Positions 12,406 to 24,917 of a DNA stretch of 64,000 nucleotides are shown here, piece by piece (within the stretch, counting starts at the first letter, position 1; every line of letters starts with the position of its first letter). Source of the stretch: Xestospongia bergquistia (Eukaryota; Porifera; Demospongiae; Haplosclerida; Petrosiidae); the NCBI GenBank assembly GCA_963965975.1, contig OZ014412.1, positions 12,600,849-12,664,848 of the forward strand, given 5' to 3'. The notes beneath the pieces were generated by a model that was not told where the DNA came from, searched no databases, and was given only the letters and a program-made list of their open reading frames with translations. The position numbers were made by a program, and so were the translations under genes.

Positions 12406-15400
12406 GGACTCTATGGGACTAACTAAATAAACTGTTATTAACAGTTTAGTAAGGTGGTTTGCCTTAACACTCTAAAGTCTTTAAATTAAAGACTTTAGAA
12501 GGTTTAGACTATTGATTGAAGTTAACAAAGTCAACAGCTTAGTCTAATGGACTCTAAGGAAATAACTAAATGAATTGTTATTAACAGTTTAGTAAGTTTG
12601 TTTGCATTACACTCTAAAGTCTTTAAATTAAAGACTTTAGAAGGTTTAGACTATTGAGTGAAGTTAATAAAGTAAACAGCTCAGTCTAAAGGACTCTATG
12701 GGACTAAATAAATAAACTGTTATTAACGGTTTTGTAAGTTGGTTTGCATTAACACTCTAAACTCTCTAAATTAAAGACTTTATAAGATTTAGACTATTGA
12801 GTGAAGTTAAGAAAGTAATCAGCTCAGTCTTAAGGAATCTGTGGGACTAACTAAATAAACTGTTATTAACAGTTTAGTAAGTTTGTTTGCCTTAACACTC
12901 TAAAGTCTTTAAATTAAAGACTTTAGAAGGTTTAGACTATTGATTGAAGTTAATAAAGTAAACAGCTCAGTCTAATGGACTCTAAGGGACTAACTAAATG
13001 AACTGTTATCAACAGTTTAGTAGGTTGGTTTGTATTAACACTCTAAAGTCTTTAAATTAAAGACTTTAGAAGGTTTAGACTATTGATTGAAGTTAACAAA
13101 GTAAACAGCTCAGTCTAATGGACTCTATGGACTAACTAAATGAACTGTTATTAACAGTTTAGTAAGTGGGTTTGCATTAACTCTCTACAGTCTTTAAATT
13201 AAAGACTTTAGATGGTTTAGACTATTGAGTGAAGTTAATAAATAAACAGCTCAGTCTAGTGGACTCTATTGGACTAACTAAATGAACAGTTATTAACAGT
13301 TTAGAAAGTTGGTTTGCGTTAACACACTAAAGTCTTTAAATTAAAGACTTTAGAAGGTTTAGACTATTGAGTGAAGTCAAAAAAGTAAACAGCTCAGTCT
13401 AAAGGACTCTATGGGACTAACTAAATAAACTTTTATTAACAGTTTAGTAAGTTGGTTAGCATTAAGCCACTAAAGTCTTTAAATTAAAGACTTTAGAAGG
13501 TTTAGACCATTGAGTGAAGTTAATAAAGTAAACAGCTCAGTCTAAAGGACTCTATGGGACTAACAAAATAAACTGTTAGTAACAGTTTTGTAAGTTGCTT
13601 AGCCTTAACACTCTAAAGTCTTTAAACTAAAGACTTTAGAAGGTTTACACTATTGATTGAAGTTAACAATGTAAACAGCTCAGTCTAAACGACTCTATGG
13701 GACTAACTAAATAAACTGCTATTAACAGTTTAGTAAGTTGGTTTGCATTAACACTCTAAAGTCTTTAAATTAACGACTTTTGAAGGTTTAGACTATTGAG
13801 TGAAGTTCATAAAGTAAACAGCTCAGTCTAAAGGACTCCATGGGACTAACTAAATAAACTGTTATTAACAGTTTAGTAAGTTGGTTTGCCTTAATAGTCT
13901 AAAGTCTTTAAATTAAAGACTTTAGAAGGTTTAGACCATTGAGTGAAGTTAATAATGTAAACAGCTCAGTCTAAGGACTCTATGGGACTAACAAAATAAA
14001 CTGTTATTAACAGTTTTGTAAGTTGCTTTGCCTTAACACTCTAAAGTCTTTAAACTAAAGACTTCAGTACGTTTACACTATTGATTGAAGTTAACAAAGT
14101 AAACAGCTCAGTCTAAACGACTCTATGGGACTAACTAAATAAACTGCTATTAACAGTTTAGTAAATTGGTTTGCATTAACACTCTAAAGTCTTTAAATTA
14201 ATGACTTTAGAAGGTTTAGACTATTAAGTGAAGTTCATAGAGTAAACAGCTCAGTCTAATGGACTCTATGGGACTAAATAAATAAACTGTTATTAACAGA
14301 TTAGTAAGTTTCTTTGCCTTAACACTCTAAAGTCTTTAAATTAAAGACTTTAGAAGGTTTAGACTATTGAGTGAAGTTAATAAAGTAAACAGCTCAGTCT
14401 AAAGGACTCTATGGGACTAAGTAAATAAAGTGTTATTAACAGTTTAGTAAGTTGGTTTGCCTTAACGCTCTAAAGTCTTTAAATTAAAGACTTTAGAAGA
14501 TTTAGACTATAGATTGAAGTGAACAAAGTAAACAGCTCAGTCTAATGGGCTCTAAGGCACTATCTAAAGGAATTTTTATAAACAGTTTAGTAAGTTGGTT
14601 TGCATTACACTCTAAAGTCTTTAAATTAAAGACTTTAGAAGGTTAGATTATTGAGTGAAGTTAATAAGGTAAACAGCTCAGTCTAAACGACTCTATGGGA
14701 GTAACTAAATAAACTGTTATTAACAGTTTAGTAAGTTGGTTTCCATTAACACTCTAAACTCTTTAAATTAAAGACTTTATAAGGTTTAGACTATTGAGTG
14801 AAGTTAAGAAAGTAATCAGCTCAGTCTAAAGGAATCTGTGGGACTAACTAAATAAACTGTTACTAACAGTTTAGTAAGTTGGTTTGCCTTAACACTCTAA
14901 AGTCTTTAAATTAAAGACTTTAGAAGGTTTAGACTATTGATTGAAGTTAATAAAGTAAACAGCTCAGTCTCAGGGACTCTAAGGGACTAACTAAATGAAC
15001 TGTTATTAACAGTTTAGTAGGTTGGTTTGCATTAACACTCTAAAGTCTTTCAATTAAAGACTTTAGAAGGTTTAGACTATTGATTGAAGTTAACAAAGTA
15101 AACAGCTCAGTCTAATGGACTCTATGGGACTAACTAAATGAACTGTTATTAACAGTTTAGTAAGTGGGTTTGCATTAACTCTCTACAGTCTTTAAATTAA
15201 AGACTTTAGATGCTTTAGACTATTGAGTGAAGTTAATAAAGGAACAGCTCAGTCTAATGGACTCTATTGGACTAACTAAATGAACAGTTATTAACAGTTT
15301 AGAAAGTTGGTTTGCGTTAACACTCTAAAGTCTTTAAATTAAAGACTTTAGAAGGTTTAGACTATTGAGTGAAGTCAAAAAAGTAAACAGCTCAGTCTAA

Positions 15401-16804
15401 AGGACTCTATGGGACTAACTAAATAAACTGTTATTAACAGTTTAGTAAGTTGGTTAGCATTAAGCCACTAAAGTCTTTAAATTAAAGACTTTAGAAGGTT
15501 TAGACCATTGAGTGAAGTTAATAAAGTAAACAGCTTAGTCTAAAGGACTCGATCGGTCTAACAAAATAAAATGTTATTAACAGTTTTGTAAGATGCTTTG
15601 CCTTAACACTCTAAAGTCTTTAAACTAAAGACTTTAGAAGGTTTACACTATTGATTGAAGTTAACAATGTAAACAGCTCAGTCTAAACGACTCTATGGGA
15701 CTAACTAAATAAACTGCTATTAACAGTTTAGTAAGTTGGTTTGCATTAACACTCTAAAGTCTTTAAATTAACGACTTTTGAAGGTTTAGACTATTGAGTG
15801 AAGTTCATAAAGTAAACAGCTCAGTCTAAAGGACTCTATGGGACTAACTAAATAAACTGTTATTAACAGTTTAGTAAGTTGGTTTGCCTTAATAGTCTAA
15901 AGTCTTTAAATTAAAGACTTTAGATGGTTTAGACTATTGAGTGAAGTTAATAAAGTAAACAGCTCAGTCTATAGGACTCTATGATACTAACTAAATAAAC
16001 TGTTATTAACAGTTTAGTAAGTTGCTTTGCCTTAACTCTCTAAAGTCTTTAAATTAAAGACTTTAGAAGGTTTAGACTATTGAGTGAAGTTAATAAAGTA
16101 AACAGCTCAGTCTAAAGGACTCTGTGGGACTAACTAAATAAACTGTTATTAACAGTTTAGTAAGTTGGTTTGCCTTAACACTCTAAAGTCTTTAAATTAA
16201 AGACTTTAGAAGGTTTAGACTATTGATTGATGTTAACAAAGTAAACAGCTCAGTCTAATGGACTCTAAGGGACTAACTAAATGAACTGTTATTAACAGTT
16301 TAGTAGGTTCGTTTGCGTTAAAACTCTAAAGTCTTTAAATTAAAGACTTTAGAAGGTTTAGACTATTGATTGAAGTCAATAAAGTAAACAGCTCAGTCTA
16401 ATGGACTCTATGGGACTAAGTAAAAGAACTGTTATTAACAGTTTAGTAAGTGGGTTTGCATTAACTCTCTACAGTCTTTAAATTAAAGACTTTAGACGCT
16501 TTAGACTATTGAGTGAAGTTAATAAATAAACAGCTCAGTCTAATGGACTCTATTGGACTAACTAAATGAACAGTTATTAAAAGTTTAGAAAGTTGGTTTG
16601 CGTTAACACTCTAAAGTCTTTAAATTAAAGACTTTAGAAGGTTTAGACTATTGAGTGAAGTCAAAAAAGTAAACAGCTCAGTCTAAAGGACTCTATGGGA
16701 CTAACTAAATAAACTGTTATTAACAGTTTAGTAAGTTGGTTAGCATTAAGCCACTAAAGTCTTTAAATTAAAGACTTTAGAAGGTTTAGGCCATTGAGTG
16801 AAGT

Positions 16805-16816
16805 TAATAATAGTCC
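16805..16816. other. Left orientation-switch joint
   Basis: The plus-oriented gaagttaataa stops after monomer base 97 of a G-type copy and is followed directly by tagtccaatagag, the reverse complement of monomer bases near 132-120. The next expected plus-strand base is a but t is found. The base expected before tagtcc in inverted monomers is t but a is found. The joint is therefore blunt, with no useful microhomology and no inserted bases. The inverted monomer at the joint is C-like (ctattggac on its own strand). Confidence 0.9.
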
Positions 16817-19800
16817 AATAGAGTCAGTTAGACAGAGCTGTTTGCTTTATTAACTTCACTCAATAGTCAAAATCATCTAAAGTCTTTAATTTAAAGACTG
16901 TAGAGTGTTAATGCAAACCAACTTACTAAACTTTTAATAACAGTTCATTTAGTTAGTCCCATAGAGTCCATTAGACTGAGCTGTTTACTTTGTTAACTTC
17001 AATCAATAGTCTAAACCTTCTAAAGTCTTTAATTTAAAGATTTTAGAGTGTTAATACAAACCAACTTACTAAACTGTTAATAACAGTTTATTTAGTTAGT
17101 CCCATAGAGTCCTTTAGACTGAGCTGTTTACTTTGTTAACTTCAATCAATAGTCTAAACCTTCTAAAGTCTTTAATTTAAAGACTTTAGAGTGTTAATAC
17201 AAACCAACTTACTAAACTGTTAATAACAGTTTATTTAGTTAGTCCCATAGAGTCCTTTAGACTGAGCTGTTTACTTTGTTAACTTCAATCAATAGTCTAA
17301 ACCTTCTAAAGTCTTTAATTTAAAGACTTTAGAGTGTTAATGCAAAACCACTTACTAAACTGTTAATAACAGTTTATTTACTTAGTCCCAAAGAGTCGTT
17401 TAGACTTAGCTGTTTACTTTATTAACTCCACTCAATAGTCTAAACCTTCTAAAGTCTTTAATTTAAAGACTTTAGAGTGTTAATGCAAACCAACTTCCTA
17501 AACTGTTAATTACAGTTTATTTAGTTAGTCCCATAGAGTCCTTTAGACTGAGCTGTTTACTTTATTAACTTCACTCAATAGTCTAAACCTTCTAAAGTCT
17601 TTAATTTAAAGACTTTAAAGTGTTAATGCAAACCAACTTACTAAACTGTTAATAACAGTTCATTTAGTTAGTCCAATAGAGTCCATTACACTGAGCTGTT
17701 TACTTTATTAACTTCACTCAATAGTCTAAATCATCTAAAGTCTTTAATTTAAAGACTGTAGAGTGTTAATGCAAACCAACTTACTAAACTGTTAATAACA
17801 GTTCATTTAGTTAGTCCCATAGAGTCCATTAGACTGAGCAGTTTACTTTGTTAACTTCAATCAATAGTCTAAACCTTCTGAAGTCTTTAATTTAAAGACT
17901 TTAGAGTGTTAATACAAACCAACCTACTAAACTGTTAATAACAGTTCATTTAGTTAGTCCCTTAGAGTCCATTAGACTGAGCTGTTTACTTTGTTAACTT
18001 CAATCAATAGTCTAAACCTTCTAAAGTCTTTAATTTAAAGACTTTAGAGTATTAATACAAACCAACTTACTAAACTGTTAATAACAGTTTATTTAGTTAG
18101 TCCCATAGAGTCCTTTAGACTGAGTTGTTTAATTTATGAACTTCACTCAGTAGTCTAAACCTTCTAAAGTCTTTAATTTAAAGACTTTAGAGTGTTAATG
18201 TAAACCAACTTACTAAACTGTTAATAACAGTTTATTTAGTTAGTCCCATACAGTCGTTTAGACTGAGCTGTTTACTTTATTAACTTCACTCAATAGTCCA
18301 AACTTTCTAAAGTCTTTAATTTAAAGACTTTAGAGTGTTAATACAAACCAACTTACTAAACTGTTGATAACAGTTTATTTAGTTAGTCCCATAGAGTCCT
18401 TTAGACTGAGCTGTTTACTTTATTAACTTCACTCAATGGTCTAAACCTTCTAAAGTCTTTAATTTAAAGACTTTAGAGTGTTAATGCAAACCAACTTACT
18501 AAACTGTTAATAACAGTTTATTTAGTTTGTCCAATAGAGTCAGTTACACTGAGCTGTTTACTTTATTAACTTCACTCAATAGTCTAAATCGTCTAAAGTC
18601 TTTAATTTAAAGACTGTAGAGTGTTATTGCAAACCAACTTACTAAACTGTTAATAACAGTTCATTTAGTTAGTCCCATAGAGTCCATTAGACTGAGCTGT
18701 TTACTTTGTTAACTTCACTCAATAGTCTAAACCTTCTAAAGTCTTTAATATAAAGACTTTAGAGTGTTAATACAAAACAACTTACTAAACTGTTAATAAC
18801 ATTTTATTTAGTTAGTCCCATAGGGTCCTTTAGACTGAGCTGTTTACTTTATTAACTTCAATCAATAGTCTAAACCTTCTAAAGTCTTTAATTTAAAGAC
18901 TTTAGAGTGTTAATGCAAACAAACTTACTAAACTGTTAATAACAGTTTATTCAGTTAGTCCCATAGAGTCCTTTAGACTGAGCTGTTTACTTTATTAACT
19001 TCACTCAATAGTCTAAACCTTCTAAAGTCTTTAATTTAAAGACTTTAGAGTGTTAATGCAAACCAACTTACTAAACTGTTAATAACAGTTCATTTAGTTA
19101 GTCCAATAGAGTCCATTACACTGAGCTGTTTACTTTATTAACTTCACTCAATAGTCTAAATCATCTAAAGTCTTTAATTTAAAGACTGTAGAGTCTTAAT
19201 GCAAACCAACTTACTAAACTGTTAATAACAGTTCATTTAGTTAGTCCCATAGAGTCCATTAGACTGAGCTGTTTACTTTGTTAACTTCAATCAATAGTCT
19301 AAACCTTCTAAAGTCTTTAATTTAAAGACTTTAGAGTGTTAATACAAACCAACCTACTAAACTGTTAATAACAGTTCATTTAGTTAGTCCCTTAGAGTCC
19401 ATTAGACTGAGCTGTTTACTTTGTTAACTTCAATCAATAGTCTAAACCTTCTAAAGTCTTTAATTTAAAGACTTTAGAGTATTAATACAAACCAACTTAC
19501 TAAACTGTTAATAACAGTTTATTTAGTTAGTCCCATAGAGTCCTTTAGACTGAGCTGTTTAATTTATGAACTTCACTCAGTAGTCTAAACCTTCTAAAGT
19601 CTTTAATTTAAAGACTTTAGAGTGTTAATGTAAACCAACTTACTAAACTGTTAATAACAGTTTATTTAGTTAGTCCCATACAGTCGTTTAGACTGAGCTG
19701 TTTACTTTATTAACTTCACTCAATAGTCCAAACTTTCTAAAGTCTTTAATTTAAAGACTTTAGAGTGTTAATACAAACCAACTTACTAAACTGTTGATAA

Positions 19801-20788
19801 CAGTTTATTTAGTTAGTCCCATAGAGTCCTTTAGACTGAGCTGTTTACTTTATTAACTTCACTCAATGGTCTAAACCTTCTAAAGTCTTTAATTTAAAGA
19901 CTTTAGAGTGTTAATGCAAACCAACTTACTAAACTGTTAATAACAGTTTATTTAGTTTGTCCAATAGAGTCAGTTACACTGAGCTGTTTACTTTATTAAC
20001 TTCACTCAATAGTCTAAATCGTCTAAAGTCTTTAATTTAAAGACTGTAGAGTGTTATTGCAAACCAACTTACTAAACTGTTAATAACAGTTCATTTAGTT
20101 AGTCCCATAGAGTCCATTAGACTGAGCTGTTTACTTTGTTAACTTCACTCAATAGTCTAAACCTTCTAAAGTCTTTAATATAAAGACTTTAGAGTGTTAA
20201 TACAAAACAACTTACTAAACTGTTAATAACATTTTATTTAGTTAGTCCCATAGAGTCCTTTAGACTGAGCTGTTTACTTTCTTAACTTCAATCAATAGTC
20301 TAAACCTTCTAAAGTCTTTAATTTAAAGACTTTAGAGTGTTAATGCAAACAAACTTACTAAACTGTTAATAACAGTTTATTTAGTTAGTCCCATAGAGTC
20401 GTTTAGACTGAGCTGTTTACTTTATTAACTTCACTCAATAGTCTAAACCTTCTAAAGTCTTTAATTTCAAGACTTTAGAGTGTTAATGCAAACCAACTTA
20501 CTAAACTGTTAATAACAGTTTATTTAGTTAGTCCCATAGAGTCGTTTATACTTAGCTGTTTACTTTATTAACTTTACTCAGTAGTCTAAACCTTCTAAAG
20601 TCTTTAATTTAAAGACTTTAAGTGTAATGCAAACCAACTTACTAAACTGTTAATACAAATTCATTTAGTTAGTGCCTTAGAGTCCATTAGACTGAGCTGT
20701 TTACTTTGCTCACTTCAATCAATAGTCTAAACCTTCTAAAGTCTTTAATTTAAAGACTTTAGAGCGTTAAGGCAAAGCAATTTACTAA
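16811..20788 (-). repeat. 143-bp satellite array, inverted block
   Basis: This 3978-bp block (about 27.8 monomers) has the same repeat in the opposite orientation: the plus strand reads ctgttaataacag, and cttcactcaatagtc replaces its complement. Both edges are abrupt and lie inside monomers. Monomers inside are mostly the A, B, C and F types seen in zone I. Read in reverse complement, their order from the right edge inward is: a ctttgcc/gtgagc type, a gcattacac type, two A-like types, a B-like type, a C type, an A type, a gttatcaacag type, then an F type. That order resembles 8,280-9,000 and 43,500-44,100. The block also contains a 10-monomer tandem duplication, listed separately. Confidence 0.97.
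17470..20400 (-). repeat. 10-monomer tandem duplication inside the inverted block (2 x 1430 bp)
   Basis: Sequence recurs at exactly 1430 bp, ten monomers: aataacagttcat at 17651 and 19081, and aatttatgaacttc at 18131 and 19561. I noticed about eight single-base differences between the copies, for example gagcagt against gagctgt and tagggtcc against tagagtcc. The two copies together are about 2.9 kb of the 3.98-kb block. The outer edges are uncertain by about one monomer. Confidence 0.85.
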
Positions 20789-20800
20789 GAGTTTAGTAAG
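20780..20800. other. Right orientation-switch joint
   Basis: The inverted monomer reads ...caatttactaa and ends at 20788. Plus-oriented sequence resumes with gtttagtaag at 20791 after two bases fitting neither side perfectly. The joint leaves a short local inverted repeat, ttactaa at 20782-20788 and ttagtaa at 20793-20799, with a 4-base gap. Both sides break at nearly the same place in the monomer (around bases 14-20), unlike the left joint. Confidence 0.9.
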
Positions 20801-20935
20801 TTTCTTTACATTAACACTCTAAAGTCTTTAAATTAAAGACTTTATAAGGTTTAGACTATTGAGGGAAGTTAGGAAAGTAAACGGCTCAGTCTAAAGGACT
20901 CTATGGGACTAACAAAATAAACCGTTATTAACAGT

Positions 20936-22075
20936 TTAGTAAATTGCTTTGCCTTAACGCTCTAAAGTCGTTAAATTAAAGACTTTAGAAGGTTTAGACT
21001 ATTGATTGAAGTGAGCAAAGTAAACAGCTCAGTCTAATGGACCCTAAGGCACTAACTAAATGAATTGTTATTAACAGTTTAGTAAGTTGGTTTGCATTAC
21101 ACTCAAAAGTCTTTAAATTAAAGACTTTAGAAGGTTTAGACTATTGAGTGAAGTTAATAAAGTAAACAGCTAAGTCTAAACGACTCTCTGGGATTAACTA
21201 AATAACCTGTTATTAACAGTTTAGTAAGTTTGTTTGCATTAACACTCTAAAGTCTTTAATTAAAGACATTAGAAGGTTTAGACTATTGATTGAAGTTAAT
21301 AAAGTAAACAGCTCAGTCTAAACGACTCTATGGGACTAACTAAATAAACTGTTATTAAAAGTTTAGCAAGTTTGTTTGCATTAACACTCTAAAGTCTTTA
21401 AATTAAAGACTTTAGAAGGTTTAGACTATTGATTGAAGTTAACAAAGTAAACAGCTAAGTCTAAAGGACTCTATGGGACTAACAAAATAAACCGTTATTA
21501 ACAGTTTAGTAAATTGCTTTGCCTTAACGCTCTAAAGTCTTTAAATTAAAGACTTTAGAAGGTTTAGACTATTGATTGAAGTGAGCAAAGTAAACAGCAA
21601 GTCTAATGGACCCTAAGGCACTAACTAAATGAATTGTTATTAACAGTTTAGTAAGTTGGTTTGCATTACACTCAAAAGTCTTTAAATTAAAGACTTTAGA
21701 AGGTTTAGACTATTGAGTGAAGTTAATAAAGTAAACAGCTAAGTCTAAACGACTCTCTGGGATTAACTAAATAAACTGTTATTAACAGTTTAGTAAGTTG
21801 GTTTGCATTAACACTCTAAAGTCTTTAAAGTAAAGACATTAGAAGGTTTAGACTATTGAGTGAAGTTAATAAAGTAAACAGCTCAGCCTAAAGGACTCTA
21901 TGGGAGTAACTAAATAAACTGTTATTAACAGTTTAGTAAGTGGGTTTGTATTAACACTCTAAAGTCTTTAAATTAAAGACTTTAGAAGGTTTAGACTATT
22001 GATTGAAGTTAACAAAGTAAACAGCTCAGTCTAATGGACTCTATGGGACTAACTAAATGAAGTGTTATTAACAGT
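20936..22075 (+). repeat. 4-monomer tandem duplication in the right arm (offset 570 bp)
   Basis: The rare motif gaagtgagcaaag occurs at 21008-21020 and again at 21578-21590, 570 bp apart: four monomers minus 2 bases. The second copy has a small deletion (cagcaagtc for cagctcagtc). The first three monomers of the unit are clearly duplicated, sharing attgctttgcc, ggaccctaaggcac, gcattacactcaaaag and ctctctgggatt. The duplication is not present in the left, inverted arm, so it arose after the two arms formed or was lost from one. Confidence 0.75.
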
Positions 22076-24774
22076 TTAGTAAGTTGGTTTGCATTAACAC
22101 TCTACAGTTTTTAAATTAAAGACTTTAGATTATTTAGACTATTGAGTGACGTTAATAAAGTAAACAGCTCAGTGTAACTAAGTCTATTGGACTAACTAAA
22201 TGAACCGTTATTAACAGTTACGAAGTTGGTTTGCATTAACACTCTAAAGTCTTTAAATTAAAGACTTTAGAAGGTTTAGACTATTGAGTGAAGTTAATAA
22301 AGTAAACAGCTCAGTCTAAAGGACTCTATGGGACTAACTAAATAAACTGTTATCAACAGTTTAGTAAGTTGGTTTGTATTAACACTCTAAAGTCTTTAAA
22401 TTAAAGACTTTAGAAGGTTTAAACTATTGAGTGAAGTTACAAAGTAAACAGCTCAGTCTAATGGACTCTAAGCGACTAACTAAATGAACTGTTATTAACA
22501 GTTTAGTAGGTTGGTTTGCATTAACACTCTAAAGTGTTTAAATTAAAGACTTTAGAATGTTTAGACTATTGATTGAAGTTAACAAAGTAAACAGCTCACT
22601 CTAATGGACTCTATGGGACTAACTAAATGAACTGTTATTAACAGTTTAGTAAGTTGGTCTGATTTAACACTCTACAGTCTTTAAAATAAAGACTTTAGAT
22701 GATTTACACTATTGAGTGAAGTTAATAAAGTAAACAGCTCAGTGTAATGGACTCTATTGGACTAACCAAATGAACATTTATTAACAGTTTAGTAAGTTGG
22801 TTTGCATTAACACCCTAAAGTCTTTAAATTAAAGACTTTAGAAGGTTTAGACTATTGAGTGAAGTTAATAAAGTAAACAGCTCAGTCTAAAGGACTCTAT
22901 GGGACTAACTAAATAAACTGTTATTAACAGTTTAAGAAGTTGGTTTGCATTAACACTCTAAAGTCTTTAAATTAAAGACTTTAGAAGGTTTAGACTATTG
23001 AGTGAAGTTAATAAAGTAAACAGCTTAGTCTAAAGGACTCTATAAGACTAACAAATAAACCGTTATTAACAGTTTAGTAAGTTGCTTTGCCTTAACGCTC
23101 TAAAGTCTTTAAATTAAAGACTTTAGAAGGTTTAGACTATTGAGTGAAGTTAATAAAGTAAACAGCTCAGTCTTAAGGACTCTATGGGACTAACTAAATA
23201 AAATGTTACTAACAGTTTAGTAAGTTGGTTTACATTAACACTCTAAAGTCTTAAATTAAAGAGTTTAGAAGGTTTAGACTATTGAGTGAAGTTCATAAAT
23301 TAAACAGCTCAGTCTAAAGGACTCTATGGGACTAACTAAATAAACTGTTATTAACAGTTTAGTAAGTTGGTTTGTATTAACACTCTAAAGTCTTTAAATT
23401 AAAGACTTTAGAAGGTTTAGACTCTTGATTGAAGTTAACAAAGTAAACAGCTCAGTCTAATGGACTTTAAGGCACTAACTAAATGAACTGTTATTAACAG
23501 TTTAGTAGGTTGGTTTGCATTAACACTCTAAAGTCTTTAAATTAAAGACTTTAGAAGGTTTAGACTATTGATTGAAGTTAACAAAGTAAATAGCTCAGTC
23601 TAATGGACTCTATGGGACTAACTAAATGAACTGTTATTAACAGTTTAGTAAGTTGGTTTGCATTAACACTCTACAGTCTTTAAATTAAAGACTTTAGACG
23701 GTTTAGACTATTGAGTGAAGTTAATAAAGTCAACAGCTCAGTGAAATGGACTCTATTGGACTAACTAAATGAACTGTTATTAACAGTTTAGTAAGTTGGT
23801 TTGCCTTAACACTCTAAAGTCTTTAAATTAAAGACTTTAGAAGGTTTAGACTATTGAGTGAAGTTAATAAAGTAAACAGCTCAGTCTAAAGGACTCTATG
23901 GGACTCACTAAATAAACTGTTATTAACAGTTTAGGAAGTTGGTTTGCATTAACACTCTAAAGTCTTTAAATTAAAGACTTTAGAAGGTTTAGACTATTGA
24001 GTGAAGTTAATAAAGTAAACAGCTAAGTCTAAACGACTCTATAGGACTAAATAAATAAACTGTTATTAACAGTTTAGTAAGTTTGTTTGCATTAACACTC
24101 TAAAGTCTTTAAATTAAAGACTTTAGAAGGTTTAGACTATTGAGTGAAGTTAATAAAGTAAACAGCTCAGTCTAAAGGACTCTATGGGACTAACTAAATA
24201 AACTGTTATTAACAGTTTAGTAAGTTTGTTTGCATTAACACTCTAAAGTCTTTAAATTAAAGACTTTAGAAGGTTTAGACTATTGAGTGAAGTTAATAAA
24301 GTAAACAGCTCAGTGTAATGGACTCAATGGGACTAACTAAATGAACATTTATTAACAGTTTAGTAAGCTGGTTTGCATTAACACCCTAAAGTCTTTAAAT
24401 TAAAGACTTTAGAAGGTTTAGGCTATTGAGTGAAGTTAATAAAGTAAACAGCTCAGTCTAAAGGACTCTATGGGACTAACTAAATAAACTGTTATTATCA
24501 GTTTAAGAAGTTGGTTTGCATTAACACTCTAAAGTCTTTAAATTAAAGACTTTAGAAGGTTTAGACTATTGAGTGAAGTTAATAAAGTAAATAGCTCAGT
24601 CTAAAGGACTCTATGGGACTGACAAATGAACCGTTATTAACAGTTTAGTAAGTTGCTTGTCCTTAACGCTTTAAAGTCTTTAAATTAAAGACTTTGAGAA
24701 GGTTTAGACTATTGATTGAAGTTAACAAAGTAAACAGCTCAGTCTAATGGACTCTATGGGACTAACTAAATGAA

Positions 24775-24917
24775 CTGTTATTAACAGTTTAGTAAGTTGG
24801 TTTGCATTAACACTCTACAGTCTTTAAATTAAAGACTTTAGATGATTTAGACTATTGAGTGAAGTTAATAAAGTAAACAGCTCAGTGTAATGGACTCTAT
24901 TGGACTAACTAAATGAA
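24775..24917 (+). repeat. Representative C-type monomer
   Basis: This copy is 143 bp. Diagnostic bases are ctacag at the left edge of dyad 2, gatgatttagac after its right edge, agtgtaatgg, and ctattggac in place of ctatgggac. The ctacag change breaks one outer pair of dyad 2 without a compensating change on the other arm. The set recurs at about 140-280, 2,290-2,430, 4,290-4,430, 6,290-6,430, 22,632-22,774, 32,210-32,350, 39,230-39,360 and 43,500-43,645. Confidence 0.8.

Larger units (their letters stand above)
12289..12431 (+). repeat. Representative A-type (consensus) monomer
   Basis: This 143-bp copy matches the commonest base at almost every position. Base 1 is the c of ctgttattaacag. 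It holds dyad 1 (centre base 7), dyad 2 (bases 41-67) and a wide inverted repeat (72-79 with 110-117). A-type diagnostic bases are gagtgaagttaataaag in the second half, ctaaagg before ctctatggg, and ctaactaaataaa at the end. Composition is 54 A, 47 T, 25 G and 17 C, with no CpG. It has one AluI site (AGCT, bases 105-108), one HinfI site (GACTC, 119-123) and one DraI site (TTTAAA, 49-54). Stop codons occur in all six frames, so it cannot encode protein. Confidence 0.9.
1..16810 (+). repeat. 143-bp satellite array, plus-oriented segment 1
   Basis: About 117.5 tandem monomers lie head to tail with a 143-bp period; for example the monomer starts at 141, 284, 427 and 570 are each 143 apart. The segment opens in mid-monomer at base 1, so the array continues to the left. 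It is cut in mid-monomer at 16810, where the orientation flips. Neighbouring monomers differ by scattered substitutions and 1-2 base indels. No foreign sequence interrupts the segment. The part up to about 10,002 holds subtypes A-F and the rest also holds G, H and I. Orientation is arbitrary: plus is the strand reading ctgttattaacag. The family is not recognised. Eukaryotic constitutive heterochromatin is an inference from array size and composition. Confidence 0.97.
10003..16810 (+). repeat. Zone II, first copy
   Basis: From 10,003 monomers appear with ggttagcattaagcc (G type), cttcagaagttttag, and later H and I types. The start aligns with 45,506 at an offset of 35,503-35,504 (gcattgacac at 10175 and 45679). 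H-I-G trios occur with the I marker gcgttaac at 13316, 15314 and 16600; spacings of 1998 and 1286 bp are close to 14 and 9 monomers. The third trio is cut by the orientation switch at 16811, inside its G monomer. Confidence 0.8.
19350..22490. repeat. Large inverted duplication centred on the right joint
   Basis: The left arm runs leftward from 20788 and the right arm rightward from 20936, with a 147-bp spacer at 20789-20935. The arms share a run of unusual monomers in the same order: attgctttgcc with cgctc; gaagtgagcaaag (20704-20716 inverted, 21008-21020 direct); ctaaggcactaac; gcattacac; monomers reading ctaaacgactc; then a gtattaac/aatgg monomer, a C type with gtgtaact, an A type, a gttatcaacag monomer, and last a ctaag(g/c)gac end leading to taggttgg. 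In the right arm the first monomers are duplicated once (570-bp offset). The outer limits are approximate. Confidence 0.75.

Noticed and set aside
16811-20788. The inverted block as an inserted mobile element
   Set aside because: It contains only the satellite, with no terminal repeats, target-site duplication or coding sequence.
21245-21270. Perfect 26-bp palindrome where the central base is missing (also near 55,250)
   Set aside because: This is a 1-base deletion in an A/T run at two unrelated monomers; nothing suggests it was selected.
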